Positions 44,675-55,411 of a stretch of 64,000 nt of DNA are shown in pieces; the first letter of the stretch is position 1; the number at the start of each line of letters is the position of its first letter. The stretch spans positions 994,025 through 1,058,024 of the forward strand of contig NZ_BMZM01000002.1 in assembly GCF_014652795.1 (NCBI RefSeq). The letters run 5' to 3'. Source of the DNA: Kushneria pakistanensis. Lineage in GTDB: Bacteria; Pseudomonadota; Gammaproteobacteria; Pseudomonadales; Halomonadaceae. The notes under the pieces are model-generated. The model searched no databases. It was not told the origin of the DNA and worked only from the letters and a program-made list of their open reading frames with translations. The translations under genes and the position numbers were made by a program.

Positions 44675-47605
44675 TCATGAAAGAGCATCTCCCTGCGAGC
44701 GCAACATCTCGGCGCCTGCCTGATGCACACGTCCACGGCCGGCATGCTTGGCGCTGTAAAGTGCCTGGTCGGCCATTTCAATCAATGCACCCATATCGTA
44801 ACCCTGCCGAGGGGCCTCGATCAGTCCTGCCGAGAAGGTGAGATGACTGATTCGTTCATCGCCGATCTCCATGGACCACTGACCAAACTGCTCAAGCACT
44901 TCGTTGAGACGCATCAGGGCAATACTGGCGGAGGCCCCCGGCAGGACCACAATGAACTCTTCGCCGCCGTAGCGACATGAGATGTCGGTGGCGCGCAGTC
45001 GCTGGGTCAGGATCTCGCCCAGTGCCACCAGCACCTGGTCGCCGGCATCGTGTCCCCATGTGTCGTTGAGCCGCTTGAAATGGTCCAGATCCAGCAGCGC
45101 CAGCGATACCGGCGCCTCGTCCGCGGCATTTTCAAGCAGGCCGGGCAGCGTCTCATTGAGATAGCGCCGGTTATAAAGACCGGTCAGCGCGTCACGATAG
45201 GCGTGGTCGGTCAACTGGCTGCGCAGGCGCAGATTGATCAGCGTCAGCGTCAGGATGCGCGCAGTCTCATCGGTCATGCGTTCCAGACGGTGGCGATCCT
45301 CATCATCCAGCGGTGCCGCCTGCAGGATCATGCGGCCCAGTGCGCCGGTGGTCGTGGTCAGACGCTGGCGGTATTCAAATGCCGGCTGTGTCGACAGTGC
45401 GTTGCCCCAGGTGATGCAGTGAGCCTGATCCATTTCCTCGATCCGCAGGGCCAGTTCACCGCTCGTGTCAGGAAAGCACTGTGGCAGGTACTCCTCCAGC
45501 AGGGGAACTACGCCAATAATATCGTTGAGCTCGAACAGTTGCGTGCTGAGCTCATTGAGGCGCTGACGATACAGGCCATCGCGGGACAGGCGCTGGTTCA
45601 GCAGTACCAGACCCTGCTCGGCCTCCTTGCGAATTGTAATGTCATGCACCATTTCATAGATCAGCGTTCTCCCACCGATCACGACTGCCGCCACGAAGAC
45701 CTCCACGTCGCGAATGGCACCGCTTGCCAGGCGGTGACGGGTCTCGAAATGCCCTTCACGCTCCATCAGGGTCTGCTGGGCGCGCTGACGACGCGTGGCC
45801 ACGGGTGTCAATGAGATATCATGCATGAGCATCGTCTTGAGAGCGTCCAGCGAATGTCCGTAGTAATCACTGGCGGCCATATTGGCATCGACGATGGCAC
45901 CACTCTCAGGGTCTACCAGCAGCTTGATGGCATTGCCGCTTTCAAATGTGCTGCGATAAAGGCTCGAGTTTTCGATCAAGAGCTCGGTGGCCTGCTTGCG
46001 GGCGCTGATATCCTCGATCAGCAGCAGATAAAGGTTCTCTTCCGGCAGCGCCGCGATCACCCACTCTGCCCAGAGCGGCTGATGCTCACCGGGCCCATGG
46101 CCGTAAAGGCTCATGCGAAGCTCACGGTGCCAGGTACTCTCGCGGCGATGCTCGATGGGCTGCTGCTGCCATTCATGCCAGTGGTGCAGGACGTCTGCGC
46201 GCTCTTCGGCGCTTACCCACTGCCAGATACTGTCCTGCCCGGTCACAATCCTGTGTGGTGTCAGCAGCTGTTCCAGCATGCTGTTGTGCTGATGCACCAC
46301 ACCCTGAGTGTCGATCACCAGCATGCCAATGGGTGCAGTATCAAAAAGGGTCTGCAGCCGCTTCTGGGTTTCCGCCAGACGCTGCTCCTGTTCACGGCGT
46401 GCATGGATATCAGTCACAGTGCCCACGATGCGAGTGGGACGCTGATCTTCATCAAAGTCAATGATCTGACCGTTGGCCAGCAGCCAGCGCCACTGATTGT
46501 GCGCATCGAGAAAGCGATATTCACAACGCCAGTGTTCACTGTGCCCGGCGACATGCTCGTCAAAGCTTGCGATGACCTGGTGCAGGTCTTCGGGATGAAA
46601 CAGGCGGTCGCGCCAAGCCTGGGCATCGCGGGGCAGTGCGCCATTGCGATAGCCCAGAATCTGATGAAACTGTGCGGAAGCGAACAATTTATCGGTGATG
46701 AGATTCATGTCCCAGACCCCTGTGCCGGAGCCGATCAGGGCAAGGTTCCAGCGCTGTTCCTGTTCGGATAGACGAACTCGTGTATCGTTCAGGGCCTGCC
46801 AGGGATAGCGCAGATGGCTCAAAAAGAGCGCGCGAAAAATCAGCAGGTAGGAGATGGCCTTGTAGATGTGTCCCAACACGTTGAACTCATCATTGGCCGT
46901 GCCGTAAAGCGTAAAGCAGATTTCAGCCAGCGCTGTGATCCAGGCCGCGACCGTGAGCATTTCCCGGTCACGGCGCTGGCGCAGGCGCGAGGAGCGCAGC
47001 AGGATGATACCGGCGAGCACGCTCATGCCGGCCAGTCCCCATTCCAGCGTAACCTTGAGCGGCGTCAGCCCCTGCTCGGGAATATAAAGCACTGGCAGAT
47101 GTTGCGGGTAGCCGAAAATGGCTACCAGTGACACAACGCCTGCTGCAAGAAACAGTACCAATATCAGCCGCGGGAAACGGGCAGGCTGATCCGACAGCTG
47201 GGAAAGCGACAGCAGTAGCAGCGCGCTGATCGCGCTCAGGCGACCCAGTATCCAGAAGTAGATCGCCTTGTTCAGGGCGTTGGGCGAGAAAAGATCCGGC
47301 ATGCCGGGCATGGAGAGAAAATGCAGGCTATCCATCACCGCCGAAAGCCCCAGCAGGGCGCCAACACACAGATACTGGGTAGAAAGCGTTCGATAGCTGT
47401 TGAAAATGGCAAGCGCGGAAAGCACGGTCACCATCACACAGATCAGCTCAACCAGGGAGTGAAATCCCAGGTAGCTCTGCATCGCGCCGAAGACCTGTTG
47501 GCCCGGTAACAGGGTCAGCATGATCATGAGCCCCAGCAGCGCCCAGAAGAGGCTGCCCAAAGGGCCAATCAGCAGGTGTTTAAGGGCTGTCTTGAGCGTT
47601 GCCAT
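44675..47605 (-). CDS. MASE3-PAS-PAS-PAS-GGDEF diguanylate cyclase
   Basis: 976 residues. Residues ~10-265 are a membrane sensor of MASE3 type (at least seven helices). Three PAS-like domains follow (~280-400, ~405-540, ~545-670), then a linker (~680-800) and a C-terminal GGDEF domain. The active site is CRYGGEEFIVVLPG, so it is predicted to make cyclic-di-GMP; the half DALTGLYNRRYLNE opens the domain. An RxxD inhibitory site upstream of GGEEF looks like LRATD, i.e. R-A-T-D. ATG 47605 is preferred over 47641 because GGTGGA precedes it and the membrane part begins there. Confidence 0.9.
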   Translation of the reverse strand: MATLKTALKHLLIGPLGSLFWALLGLMIMLTLLPGQQVFGAMQSYLGFHSLVELICVMVTVLSALAIFNSYRTLSTQYLCVGALLGLSAVMDSLHFLSMPGMPDLFSPNALNKAIYFWILGRLSAISALLLLSLSQLSDQPARFPRLILVLFLAAGVVSLVAIFGYPQHLPVLYIPEQGLTPLKVTLEWGLAGMSVLAGIILLRSSRLRQRRDREMLTVAAWITALAEICFTLYGTANDEFNVLGHIYKAISYLLIFRALFLSHLRYPWQALNDTRVRLSEQEQRWNLALIGSGTGVWDMNLITDKLFASAQFHQILGYRNGALPRDAQAWRDRLFHPEDLHQVIASFDEHVAGHSEHWRCEYRFLDAHNQWRWLLANGQIIDFDEDQRPTRIVGTVTDIHARREQEQRLAETQKRLQTLFDTAPIGMLVIDTQGVVHQHNSMLEQLLTPHRIVTGQDSIWQWVSAEERADVLHHWHEWQQQPIEHRRESTWHRELRMSLYGHGPGEHQPLWAEWVIAALPEENLYLLLIEDISARKQATELLIENSSLYRSTFESGNAIKLLVDPESGAIVDANMAASDYYGHSLDALKTMLMHDISLTPVATRRQRAQQTLMEREGHFETRHRLASGAIRDVEVFVAAVVIGGRTLIYEMVHDITIRKEAEQGLVLLNQRLSRDGLYRQRLNELSTQLFELNDIIGVVPLLEEYLPQCFPDTSGELALRIEEMDQAHCITWGNALSTQPAFEYRQRLTTTTGALGRMILQAAPLDDEDRHRLERMTDETARILTLTLINLRLRSQLTDHAYRDALTGLYNRRYLNETLPGLLENAADEAPVSLALLDLDHFKRLNDTWGHDAGDQVLVALGEILTQRLRATDISCRYGGEEFIVVLPGASASIALMRLNEVLEQFGQWSMEIGDERISHLTFSAGLIEAPRQGYDMGALIEMADQALYSAKHAGRGRVHQAGAEMLRSQGDALS

Positions 47606-47729
47606 TCCACCGTCCAGCGTTATAGAGGTGCAGGGCTGCATATTAGGCTAATGAGCATGAGACGCTAATCCATGAAAATCGCCCTTTCCTGGGGTCTATT
47701 CATGAAAAGATCGGGGCCGGCCACGATCA

Positions 47730-49064
47730 TCAGCCTGCCCACTGACGCTGACGCCGGACCAGATAGAGGGCCCCAAGCCCCAGCGAACGCACCAGGGTAA
47801 AGATCGTAAAGGCCAGCCACAGCCCGTGATTGCCCAGGGGCTGGGCCAGCCACCAGACCGGCAGATAGACCAGCAGGGCCACAATGATCGTGTCACGCAT
47901 GGCCCGGGTGTCGGTGGTGCCAATGAACACGCCATCCAGCAGATAGCTCCACACGGCAATGAGCGGCATGACGATCAGCCATGGCAGGTAATGGCCGGCC
48001 AGCTGGCGGATGGGCTCGATATCGGTCAGCCGCGCGATCAGCCAAGGGCCGGCAACGCTGAAGGCCAGCGCCGCCACGACGGCGGTCAACAGTGAAAACA
48101 CCGCACAGGCCCGCACCGACTGCGCAAACTCGCGCCAGTCCTGTCTGCCGGCTGCCTTGCCGGTGAGTGCTTCGGCGGCGTTGGCAAAGCCATCGAGCCC
48201 GTAGGAGATCATCATGACCAGCTGCATCAGGATGGCATTGGCAGCCAGCGTCTGATCGCCCAGCTGCGCCCCCTGAGAGGTAAAAAAGGCCATCGCAAAC
48301 AAAAGGCACAGGGTACGCACAAACAGATGGCGGTTAACGCGAAAGAGCTCACCGTAGGCTTTAAGACGCTTGAGCGGCGTGGCGTCAAACCGGCCGCCCA
48401 GCGTTTTCAGCTCACGTCCCACCAGCCATAGCCCGACCGTCAGCGCCGTGTAATCGCCAATCAGCGAAGCGGTGGCTACCCCCTTGATGTTCATGTCGAG
48501 CCCCACCACCAGCACAATATCCAGCACGATGTTGACGCTGTTGGTGATCAGCATCAAAAGCAGGGTCACGCGGGCATTCTGGCGCCCCAGAAACCAGCCG
48601 ATGATGGCGTAATTCATTAACACCGCAGGCGCAGAGAAGATACGAACATGGGCGTATTCGGCGGCCAGCCGTGCGGTCGCCTCGCTGTCAGGCTGCAACA
48701 GCCAGAGCCCCAGATCGATCAGCGGTGCCGACAGTGCAATCAATGCCAGCCCGATCATCACGCCAATGAGCAGGGACTGACCGAGCAGATTGCGCATGGT
48801 CTGATCCTCCCCGCGTCCGGCTGCCTGAGAGGTCAGGCCGGTGGTACCCATGCGCAGAAAGCCAAATCCCCAGAACAGGAAGCTGAACAGGGTGCTGCCA
48901 AGGGTCACGGCGGCCAGATAGCGCGCGTGGGGAAGATGACCGATGACGGCCGTATCGACCAGCCCCAGCAATGGCACGCTGGCATTGGAAATGATGATGG
49001 GCCAGGACAGCCGCCAGACATCGTGAAGGCGCTGTTGAAAGGAGAGGGGTGCAGCAGTGGACAT
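47730..49064 (-). CDS. MATE family efflux transporter (DinF type)
   Basis: 444 residues with twelve membrane helices. ISNASVPLLGLVDTAVIGHL near residue 23 and FRMGTTGLTSQAAGRG-like FLRMGTTGLTSQAAGRG near 68 are MATE/DinF marks. It exports cationic drugs or metabolites using Na+ or H+. ATG 49064 follows GAGAAT-type sequence with a GGAGAGG further upstream on the antisense side, so the ribosome site is weak. It diverges from the porin gene with a 290-bp gap. Substrate unknown. Confidence 0.88.
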   Translation of the reverse strand: MSTAAPLSFQQRLHDVWRLSWPIIISNASVPLLGLVDTAVIGHLPHARYLAAVTLGSTLFSFLFWGFGFLRMGTTGLTSQAAGRGEDQTMRNLLGQSLLIGVMIGLALIALSAPLIDLGLWLLQPDSEATARLAAEYAHVRIFSAPAVLMNYAIIGWFLGRQNARVTLLLMLITNSVNIVLDIVLVVGLDMNIKGVATASLIGDYTALTVGLWLVGRELKTLGGRFDATPLKRLKAYGELFRVNRHLFVRTLCLLFAMAFFTSQGAQLGDQTLAANAILMQLVMMISYGLDGFANAAEALTGKAAGRQDWREFAQSVRACAVFSLLTAVVAALAFSVAGPWLIARLTDIEPIRQLAGHYLPWLIVMPLIAVWSYLLDGVFIGTTDTRAMRDTIIVALLVYLPVWWLAQPLGNHGLWLAFTIFTLVRSLGLGALYLVRRQRQWAG

Positions 49065-49153
49065 GAGAATACCGGCCGGTTTGTACCCGTGGAGCTTGCC
49101 ACACTGGCGTCACGGCGTCAGCAGACCGGCAGTGATCTAGGAAAACAGCATTA

Positions 49154-49210
49154 ACCCTTTAAAGGGTGGGGATATTTGCCTAAGGTAACCCCTGCTTCAG
49201 GGCAGGGTTT
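49154..49210. promoter_or_regulatory. Palindrome and hairpin-plus-T in the MATE-porin gap
   Basis: ACCCTTTAAAGGGT at 49154-49167 is a perfect 14-bp palindrome. At 49190-49207 a CCCTGC/GCAGGG stem with a 6-base loop is followed by TTT. In this gap between divergent genes the hairpin cannot end a known upstream gene, so it may be a leader attenuator of the porin gene or a small RNA end. The rest of 49065-49354 shows no gene. Confidence 0.4.
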
Positions 49211-49354
49211 CCATCCTGTTCACGCGACATGGATGTCAGGCAGTTCGAGTGCACCGGAAGGCACCCGACTGTAGGCATCTCCATAATAATCTCGGCCCGG
49301 CATGGCGCAGCATGATGCCTGCGTGGCGTCAGGGATCGACATTCGGGAAACATC

Positions 49355-50770
49355 ATGGAATTTCAACAACGGGTGCAGGCGCGCCGGATGGCAGTCTCGC
49401 TGCCACTGGTGATGGCCGGTACCTTCATGGGGTATACGGGTCTGGCCCACGCCCAGGCCGTCACGGATCTTGATTATATCGATCCTGGTATTCAGGAGCC
49501 CACGGCCCGTCATGAGCTGTACAATGATCGTGACAACGGCATTCGCCTGAGCGGGGGGCTATCGCTCTACGGTTACGGTGCCACCACGCGAAACGTCAAT
49601 TTCGGTTCTTCAAGCGGTATTGATGGTGACAATCCCACCGGCAAACACCCGAGCTGGTGGGAGCTGTCGGCCACCCCGACGCTGCGTGGTGAAATCGATA
49701 CCGGTAAGAGTGTGGTCTTTGCCGGCGTTGTGGGCGTGGGTAGCATGACGCGCGGCAGTGCCTACGGCGACGCCTCGGGCGCCACGCCCGATCACCCGGA
49801 AGGCGCACGCGTTGATCGGGCCTACATCGGCTGGCGCAGCGGTACACTATTGGCCGATTCGCTGGGAGAAGATGCGCTGACCTTCTCGTTCGGACGACAG
49901 CAGTTCATGTTCGGCGAGGGCTTTCTGGTCGGTGATGGCTATACCGACACCGGCAAGTACGGCGGCTACTGGAACGGTCCGAGTCAGGGCTTCAAGAATA
50001 CCGCGATAGCCTCGATCGACAGCCACGGCTGGCACGGTGATCTGTTCCATCTGGAGCAGGATCAATACGTGCAGGGCGGACCCGATGAGGAGACGTCGGT
50101 CAACGGCGTCAACGCTGAATATACCTTTACCGACCGTGCCAAGGTCGGGGGCGCCTGGTTTCGCACCTACAACAGTGATATTGCCGGCCGGGACGGCATG
50201 GATGTCTGGAACGTTCGCCTCAAGGGCAAGCCACTGGCCAGCGTGCCGGGCCTGGCACTGGGTGGACAGTATGTCAGCCAGAAAAACCGGAACGCCGATA
50301 TCGATGACGATGGCTGGTATGTCCAGGCGACCTACACGTTTCAGGATGCTCCCTGGTCACCAGAAATCGCCTATCGCCATGCCCGGTTCAGCGAAAACTA
50401 CGACACCCTGTTCTATGAGTTTGCCGGCGGGTGGGGCAACTGGTTCATGGGCGAGATTACCGGCGAATACATGTTGTTCAATACCAACATGAAAATCGAC
50501 ATGCTGCGGGCGTCGGTATCACCACGTGAGGATCTCGAAACCGGCATCATCGGCTATCGCTTTCGCCTGGATGACCCACAGGCCGTCGGCGCCAGCGATG
50601 CCGATTTTGCAAAGGAGATCAATCTCTATGCCGACTGGAACATCAGTGAGCAGGTGACCCTGTCAGGCGTGTATGCCGTCGCCTTCCCCGAGGATGGCGC
50701 ACGTTCGCGCTTTGGCGGCAACGACAATACCTCTCAGCTTTTTGAGCTGTTTGCCACCTATACCTTCTGA
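49355..50770 (+). CDS. Outer-membrane porin, alginate-export-like
   Basis: 471 residues. A signal peptide (AGTFMGYTGLAHAQA, cleavage near 34) is followed by a barrel of alternating aromatic/Gly strands; the C-terminus ends LFATYTF with the terminal Phe of outer-membrane proteins. RQQFMFGEGFLVGDGYTDTGKYGGYW and VDRAYIGWRSG are like the AlgE/alginate-export porin fold, but I can't be sure. Substrate unknown. Its gap to the MATE gene has structured sequence. A strong terminator follows 15 bp after the stop. Confidence 0.8.
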   Translation: MEFQQRVQARRMAVSLPLVMAGTFMGYTGLAHAQAVTDLDYIDPGIQEPTARHELYNDRDNGIRLSGGLSLYGYGATTRNVNFGSSSGIDGDNPTGKHPSWWELSATPTLRGEIDTGKSVVFAGVVGVGSMTRGSAYGDASGATPDHPEGARVDRAYIGWRSGTLLADSLGEDALTFSFGRQQFMFGEGFLVGDGYTDTGKYGGYWNGPSQGFKNTAIASIDSHGWHGDLFHLEQDQYVQGGPDEETSVNGVNAEYTFTDRAKVGGAWFRTYNSDIAGRDGMDVWNVRLKGKPLASVPGLALGGQYVSQKNRNADIDDDGWYVQATYTFQDAPWSPEIAYRHARFSENYDTLFYEFAGGWGNWFMGEITGEYMLFNTNMKIDMLRASVSPREDLETGIIGYRFRLDDPQAVGASDADFAKEINLYADWNISEQVTLSGVYAVAFPEDGARSRFGGNDNTSQLFELFATYTF

Positions 50771-50784
50771 TCCCTCGACCATGC

Positions 50785-50816
50785 AAAAAGGGCAGCCCGC
50801 GGGCTGCCCTTTTTTT
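50785..50816. terminator. Bidirectional terminator after the porin gene
   Basis: GGGCAGCCCG and CGGGCTGCCC form a perfect palindrome, flanked by A5 on the left and T7 on the right, so it can end both the porin gene and the leftward ferredoxin gene. Confidence 0.95.
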
Positions 50817-50864
50817 GAAACGATCGATGTTTTGACTCACTCAATGCCCGAGAGGCGTCAGGTA

Positions 50865-51797
<933 letters not shown>

Positions 51798-51875
51798 TCA
51801 GGGGCCGGAAGATTACTGTAAAGCGCCGTGGCCGACAAATACAGCTGCCGACCCGGCACAATACGCTCGTTCCAT

Positions 51876-53762
51876 CTATTGATCGAGCGTGCCAAAAGGG
51901 TTGTCGACATCCAGTGATACGGGCTTGTGGTAGCCGGGGATCCGGATGTCATGGGCGCCGACTTCAAGCTCGGGGCCTTCCAGTACGCCTTCACCAAAGC
52001 GGTAAATCGGCGAAAATTCGCCTCTTTGCGACTGTGCCTCGAATTGGGCCTGACGTTCCTGCACCTGTTCACGGCGCCGGCGCCACTGGGTCATGGCCGC
52101 TTCACCATGGCGCTGGGTCAACAGCCTTTCGGTCACTTCCGGCGACAGCAATGGGGCGGTGGCGTTGTTGCCACCAAAACCCTTGGCGTTGATAAAGCTG
52201 ACATCGGCGCGAAACTCACGGTGCTCCCGGAAGATGTCCAGACGTTCACCATGAACGTCGTCTGCCACTGCGTCCAAGGTGAATATGCCTGGCAGCAGCC
52301 CAGCCTGGAAACTGCCCAGGGCACTCATCAACTGATCGCCGGCCGCGCTGCCCTGGGAGTGACCCAGATAGGCCTTGATGGCGGCCACCGGCCAGCAATG
52401 GATATTGTTGGCGCGCGCCACGCTGTCGAGCACGTGGGATTCGGTGGTGCGGTTCTTGGGCGTGCTGGTGCCATGAGAGTGCACGTAGCTGCGCTCACGC
52501 ACGGCCTTCTCACCCAGAATGCTGCTGGCCAGCGCCACGCTCTTGCCCAGCGTGATGTAATTGCCGATACCAGGCGCCGAAATGGAGCGCTTGTAACCGT
52601 CGGCATTGATGAAAACCTCCGGCACGGCGCCCAGAATATCGGCGCCCAGTTCCAGTGCCAGACTATCATCCATCAGCATGACAAACTGGGCGGACTCGGC
52701 AATGGTAAAGCCGCAGTTGCGCGCAAACGGGCGACATACGCGCTGGTAATCCTCATCGGTCAAAAGCTCCAGCGCATCGAGTGCCTTGACGCTGGCATCA
52801 TCGGCCAGTGCGCTCATGACGCGAAAGCCTTCGACAATTTCCGGCGTAATGGGCGCGTCTGCCGTGCCGACCATGACCAGCCGGCGCCGGCCCATGCGAA
52901 TGTCATCCACGCCCAGGCGCAGATTATACAAAAACGTGGCACAGGCCCCCTGCATGGCGCCCGTGGCGCCCACGCTGCCCAGCACGTAGGCATTGAGGAA
53001 GTCGGCCGGCATCTGCCCGTAACCCAGCGGCATCTGCTTGGACGTGGCGCGCTGACCGGTCACGAAGCTGTTGAGAAGCCCACCCCAGCCCTGGGCATCC
53101 AGCTGGCCGATCGAGTTGCCGGCATAAACGGCAATCTGATCGGGATCCAGCTGCTGGCTCAGGCTGTCCCACTCATGACCACTCTGACCCAGACAGTCGG
53201 AGGCTGCAAAGATGGTCATCGCCAGCGCGCGCGGGTGGTGCACGCTGCGATAAAAGCTTGCCGGATCAAATCCGGTGGGCAGCTGACCGGCGCTCTTGAC
53301 CAGTGCCTCACGTCGTTCCGGCAACAGGACGTCAAACTCGCCGGCAGGAACGGTCACGCTGACATGGCGCTCATCGATTTCTTCGATCTGCCAGTGCGCC
53401 GGCGGGTTTTCAGGCAGCTGACGACGGCTGAGACTGACCCTGAGCGGGGCATCGAGTGTCAGGCTGGCCTGTCGGTTGGCCGGGATGCCGGCGCCGGTAA
53501 AGCGGTCATCCTCGATACGGCGAATCAGGGTATGACGACGCACATGCGCTTCATGCTGGGCGGCCACGGCGGCTTCATCAGGGGCGTCGCCGTGATCATC
53601 CGTCCTGTGTTGTCCCATCAGATGGGCAAGCCCCGAGAGGGTGTGCTGTCGGGTCTTTTCCGGCAGCGCATCGATCACGGTCCGGTAAAAGGACTGATGA
53701 CCGGACGTTCTGCCAGCGGGATTGATACCGCCCATGCCGACGATCACCGGTAACTGTGACAA
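51876..53762 (-). CDS. fabY: FabY-type beta-ketoacyl-ACP synthase
   Basis: 628 residues from a TTG start. The thiolase-fold triad is visible: nucleophile Cys274 in QGACATFLYN, His430 in SHGTSTPKN and His468 in YLGHSQGSAAG. This long KAS is the family of Pseudomonas FabY, which can start fatty acid synthesis from acetyl-CoA and malonyl-ACP in place of FabH. The TTG at 53762 is preferred: GAGGG lies seven bases upstream and the protein then begins SQLPVIVGMGG, the family N-terminus. An ATG at 53855 is further away. Strand opposite has a long shadow frame. Confidence 0.9.
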   Translation of the reverse strand: MSQLPVIVGMGGINPAGRTSGHQSFYRTVIDALPEKTRQHTLSGLAHLMGQHRTDDHGDAPDEAAVAAQHEAHVRRHTLIRRIEDDRFTGAGIPANRQASLTLDAPLRVSLSRRQLPENPPAHWQIEEIDERHVSVTVPAGEFDVLLPERREALVKSAGQLPTGFDPASFYRSVHHPRALAMTIFAASDCLGQSGHEWDSLSQQLDPDQIAVYAGNSIGQLDAQGWGGLLNSFVTGQRATSKQMPLGYGQMPADFLNAYVLGSVGATGAMQGACATFLYNLRLGVDDIRMGRRRLVMVGTADAPITPEIVEGFRVMSALADDASVKALDALELLTDEDYQRVCRPFARNCGFTIAESAQFVMLMDDSLALELGADILGAVPEVFINADGYKRSISAPGIGNYITLGKSVALASSILGEKAVRERSYVHSHGTSTPKNRTTESHVLDSVARANNIHCWPVAAIKAYLGHSQGSAAGDQLMSALGSFQAGLLPGIFTLDAVADDVHGERLDIFREHREFRADVSFINAKGFGGNNATAPLLSPEVTERLLTQRHGEAAMTQWRRRREQVQERQAQFEAQSQRGEFSPIYRFGEGVLEGPELEVGAHDIRIPGYHKPVSLDVDNPFGTLDQ

Positions 53763-54001
53763 GCCGAAACCCTCATGTTGATGCCTGGAAAGGAAGCGAT
53801 AAAGCCATGGCGACCGTGTCGCTGAAAGGATGGCGTATATCCACACCATATGCATGGTGGGTCCGCCGGAACAGGGCAGTCATGATAGCATCGCCCCGGG
53901 CAGGGCGTCATGTCAGCCGGTCAACGAGTTGTCATGTCAAAATGGCAGGATGTTGAGCGTGCTGGCTGAACACAGGGCCCCATGCGTCCCGCCGTCTGTG
54001 G

Positions 54002-54601
54002 TTATCTGTCGGCGCGTCGATGATGACGCCATAGGCGCAGCACATACAGCAGGGCGACGGCCAGCAGCACGATCATGACAACCCACAGACTGCCCGAGAA
54101 GGCCGTATGCTGTAAAAGCCAGTGACTGCCGCCTACCAGACAGCATGCCCACAGGGCAGAACCCAGAGTGGTATAGAGCAGATAGGGCAAAATCGGCATG
54201 CGATAAAAGCCTGCCGGGATCGACACCAGTGATCGCATGCCCGGCACCAGACGCCCAAGCAGTACCACCAGGTAGCCATAGCGTCTGAATCGCTTGCCCG
54301 AACGTTCGATATCGCCCGGTGTCAGGGCCAGCCAGTGTCCGTGGCGGGCTAGAAAATGCATGCACTGACGCTCATCGACCCACCGACCCAGCAGATAAAG
54401 CGGCAGGGTGCCCAGCACCAGTCCCAGCGTGGCTGCCAGCACCGCCGGCACCAGTGTCACGTCGGCAGATGACATGATGTGTGCCATGACGGGCAGCGTC
54501 GATTCGGCGGGCAGGGGTGGGAAGGCGTTGATGAGCGTTGTCAGCAGCGTAATGGCCGTATAGCCGTGCGTGTCGAAAAGCTGCTGAAGCCATGACTGCA
54601 T
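54002..54601 (-). CDS. DedA family membrane protein (VTT domain)
   Basis: 199 residues with at least five hydrophobic segments. INAFPPLPAESTLPVMAH (~25-42) is the DedA-type reentrant region and FRRYGYLVVLLGRLVPGMRSLVSIPAGF (~104-131) the conserved R-containing block F-x-G-R-x-x-P-x-x-R. DedA proteins help move or flip lipids such as undecaprenyl phosphate or phosphatidylethanolamine and support membrane homeostasis. It diverges from the TrmB-like gene. Exact lipid unknown. Confidence 0.9.
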   Translation of the reverse strand: MQSWLQQLFDTHGYTAITLLTTLINAFPPLPAESTLPVMAHIMSSADVTLVPAVLAATLGLVLGTLPLYLLGRWVDERQCMHFLARHGHWLALTPGDIERSGKRFRRYGYLVVLLGRLVPGMRSLVSIPAGFYRMPILPYLLYTTLGSALWACCLVGGSHWLLQHTAFSGSLWVVMIVLLAVALLYVLRLWRHHRRADR

Positions 54602-54679
54602 GTGTTTCTTTATCCGTTGAATCGGGGGTTGGCGCCATGTGGCGCCAATAAAGTTCCTTCATTATTGTTAAACGTTGCC

Positions 54680-55399
54680 ATGTTCGCCAACTCCACGCCG
54701 GTATATTCCACGCAGGCAGGTCTGCATCCTGACCTTGCCCATCATGTTCAGCGCGCGCTTGATCACCCATGGCAGCGACCCATTGCTGACCATACCCGGG
54801 CCGCCTTTGAGACGGCGCAGCAGTTTTATCAGGCCCACGGTGGGCCGCTGATCCTGGATGCCGGCTGCGGCACGGGGCGCTCGACCCGACAACTGGCCCG
54901 GTATTACCCAAAGGCCTGTGTGCTGGGGATCGACCGCAGTGCTGATCGTCTGTCGCGGGATTACACCCGCGAGCTGGGTGCCTTCCCTGACAACGCACGG
55001 TTGCTGCGCGCCGATCTGATCGACTTCTGGCGGCTGGCGCATGCGGCTGGCTGGCAGCCGATACGCCACTGTATCTTCTATCCCAATCCGTATCCCAAGG
55101 CGTCCCAGCTGAAAAAGCGCTGGCATGCCCATCCGGTGTTTCCTGTTCTGCTGGCGCTGGGCGGCGAGCTTGAGCTTCGCAGCAACTGGCAGATTTATGT
55201 CGAGGAGTTTGCCTGTGCCGTCGATCTGGTGACCGGGCAGCAGCCCCGGATCGAGCAGCTTGCGCTGACGACGGACAGCGACTTCATCAGTGCCTTTGAG
55301 CGCAAGTATTTCGACAGTGGCCATACGCTCTGGCAGCTTCAGTGTCGGCTGAATGCGTCGACATCGACTACGCTTGAGCCCCCTCGCGATTTACCCTGA
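54680..55399 (+). CDS. TrmB-like tRNA (guanine-N7)-methyltransferase family protein
   Basis: 239 residues. ILDAGCGTGRSTRQLA (~61-76) is SAM motif I and VLGIDRS is motif II. FYPNPYPKASQLKKRW (~132-147) stands where TrmB has DPWPKKRHxKRR, so this is a divergent relative, not the standard TrmB. It may methylate guanine-46 of tRNA or act on another substrate. ATG 54680 is chosen; the frame begins at GTG 54602, and neither start has a clear ribosome site. It precedes the SMR gene by 12 bp. Confidence 0.82.
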   Translation: MFANSTPVYSTQAGLHPDLAHHVQRALDHPWQRPIADHTRAAFETAQQFYQAHGGPLILDAGCGTGRSTRQLARYYPKACVLGIDRSADRLSRDYTRELGAFPDNARLLRADLIDFWRLAHAAGWQPIRHCIFYPNPYPKASQLKKRWHAHPVFPVLLALGGELELRSNWQIYVEEFACAVDLVTGQQPRIEQLALTTDSDFISAFERKYFDSGHTLWQLQCRLNASTSTTLEPPRDLP

Positions 55400-55411
55400 A
55401 AGGAAGGCAAC

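Noticed and set aside
51927-53753. A 608-codon open frame on the plus strand
   Set aside because: It is opposite fabY, whose catalytic triad is complete. The plus frame has no motif or ribosome site.
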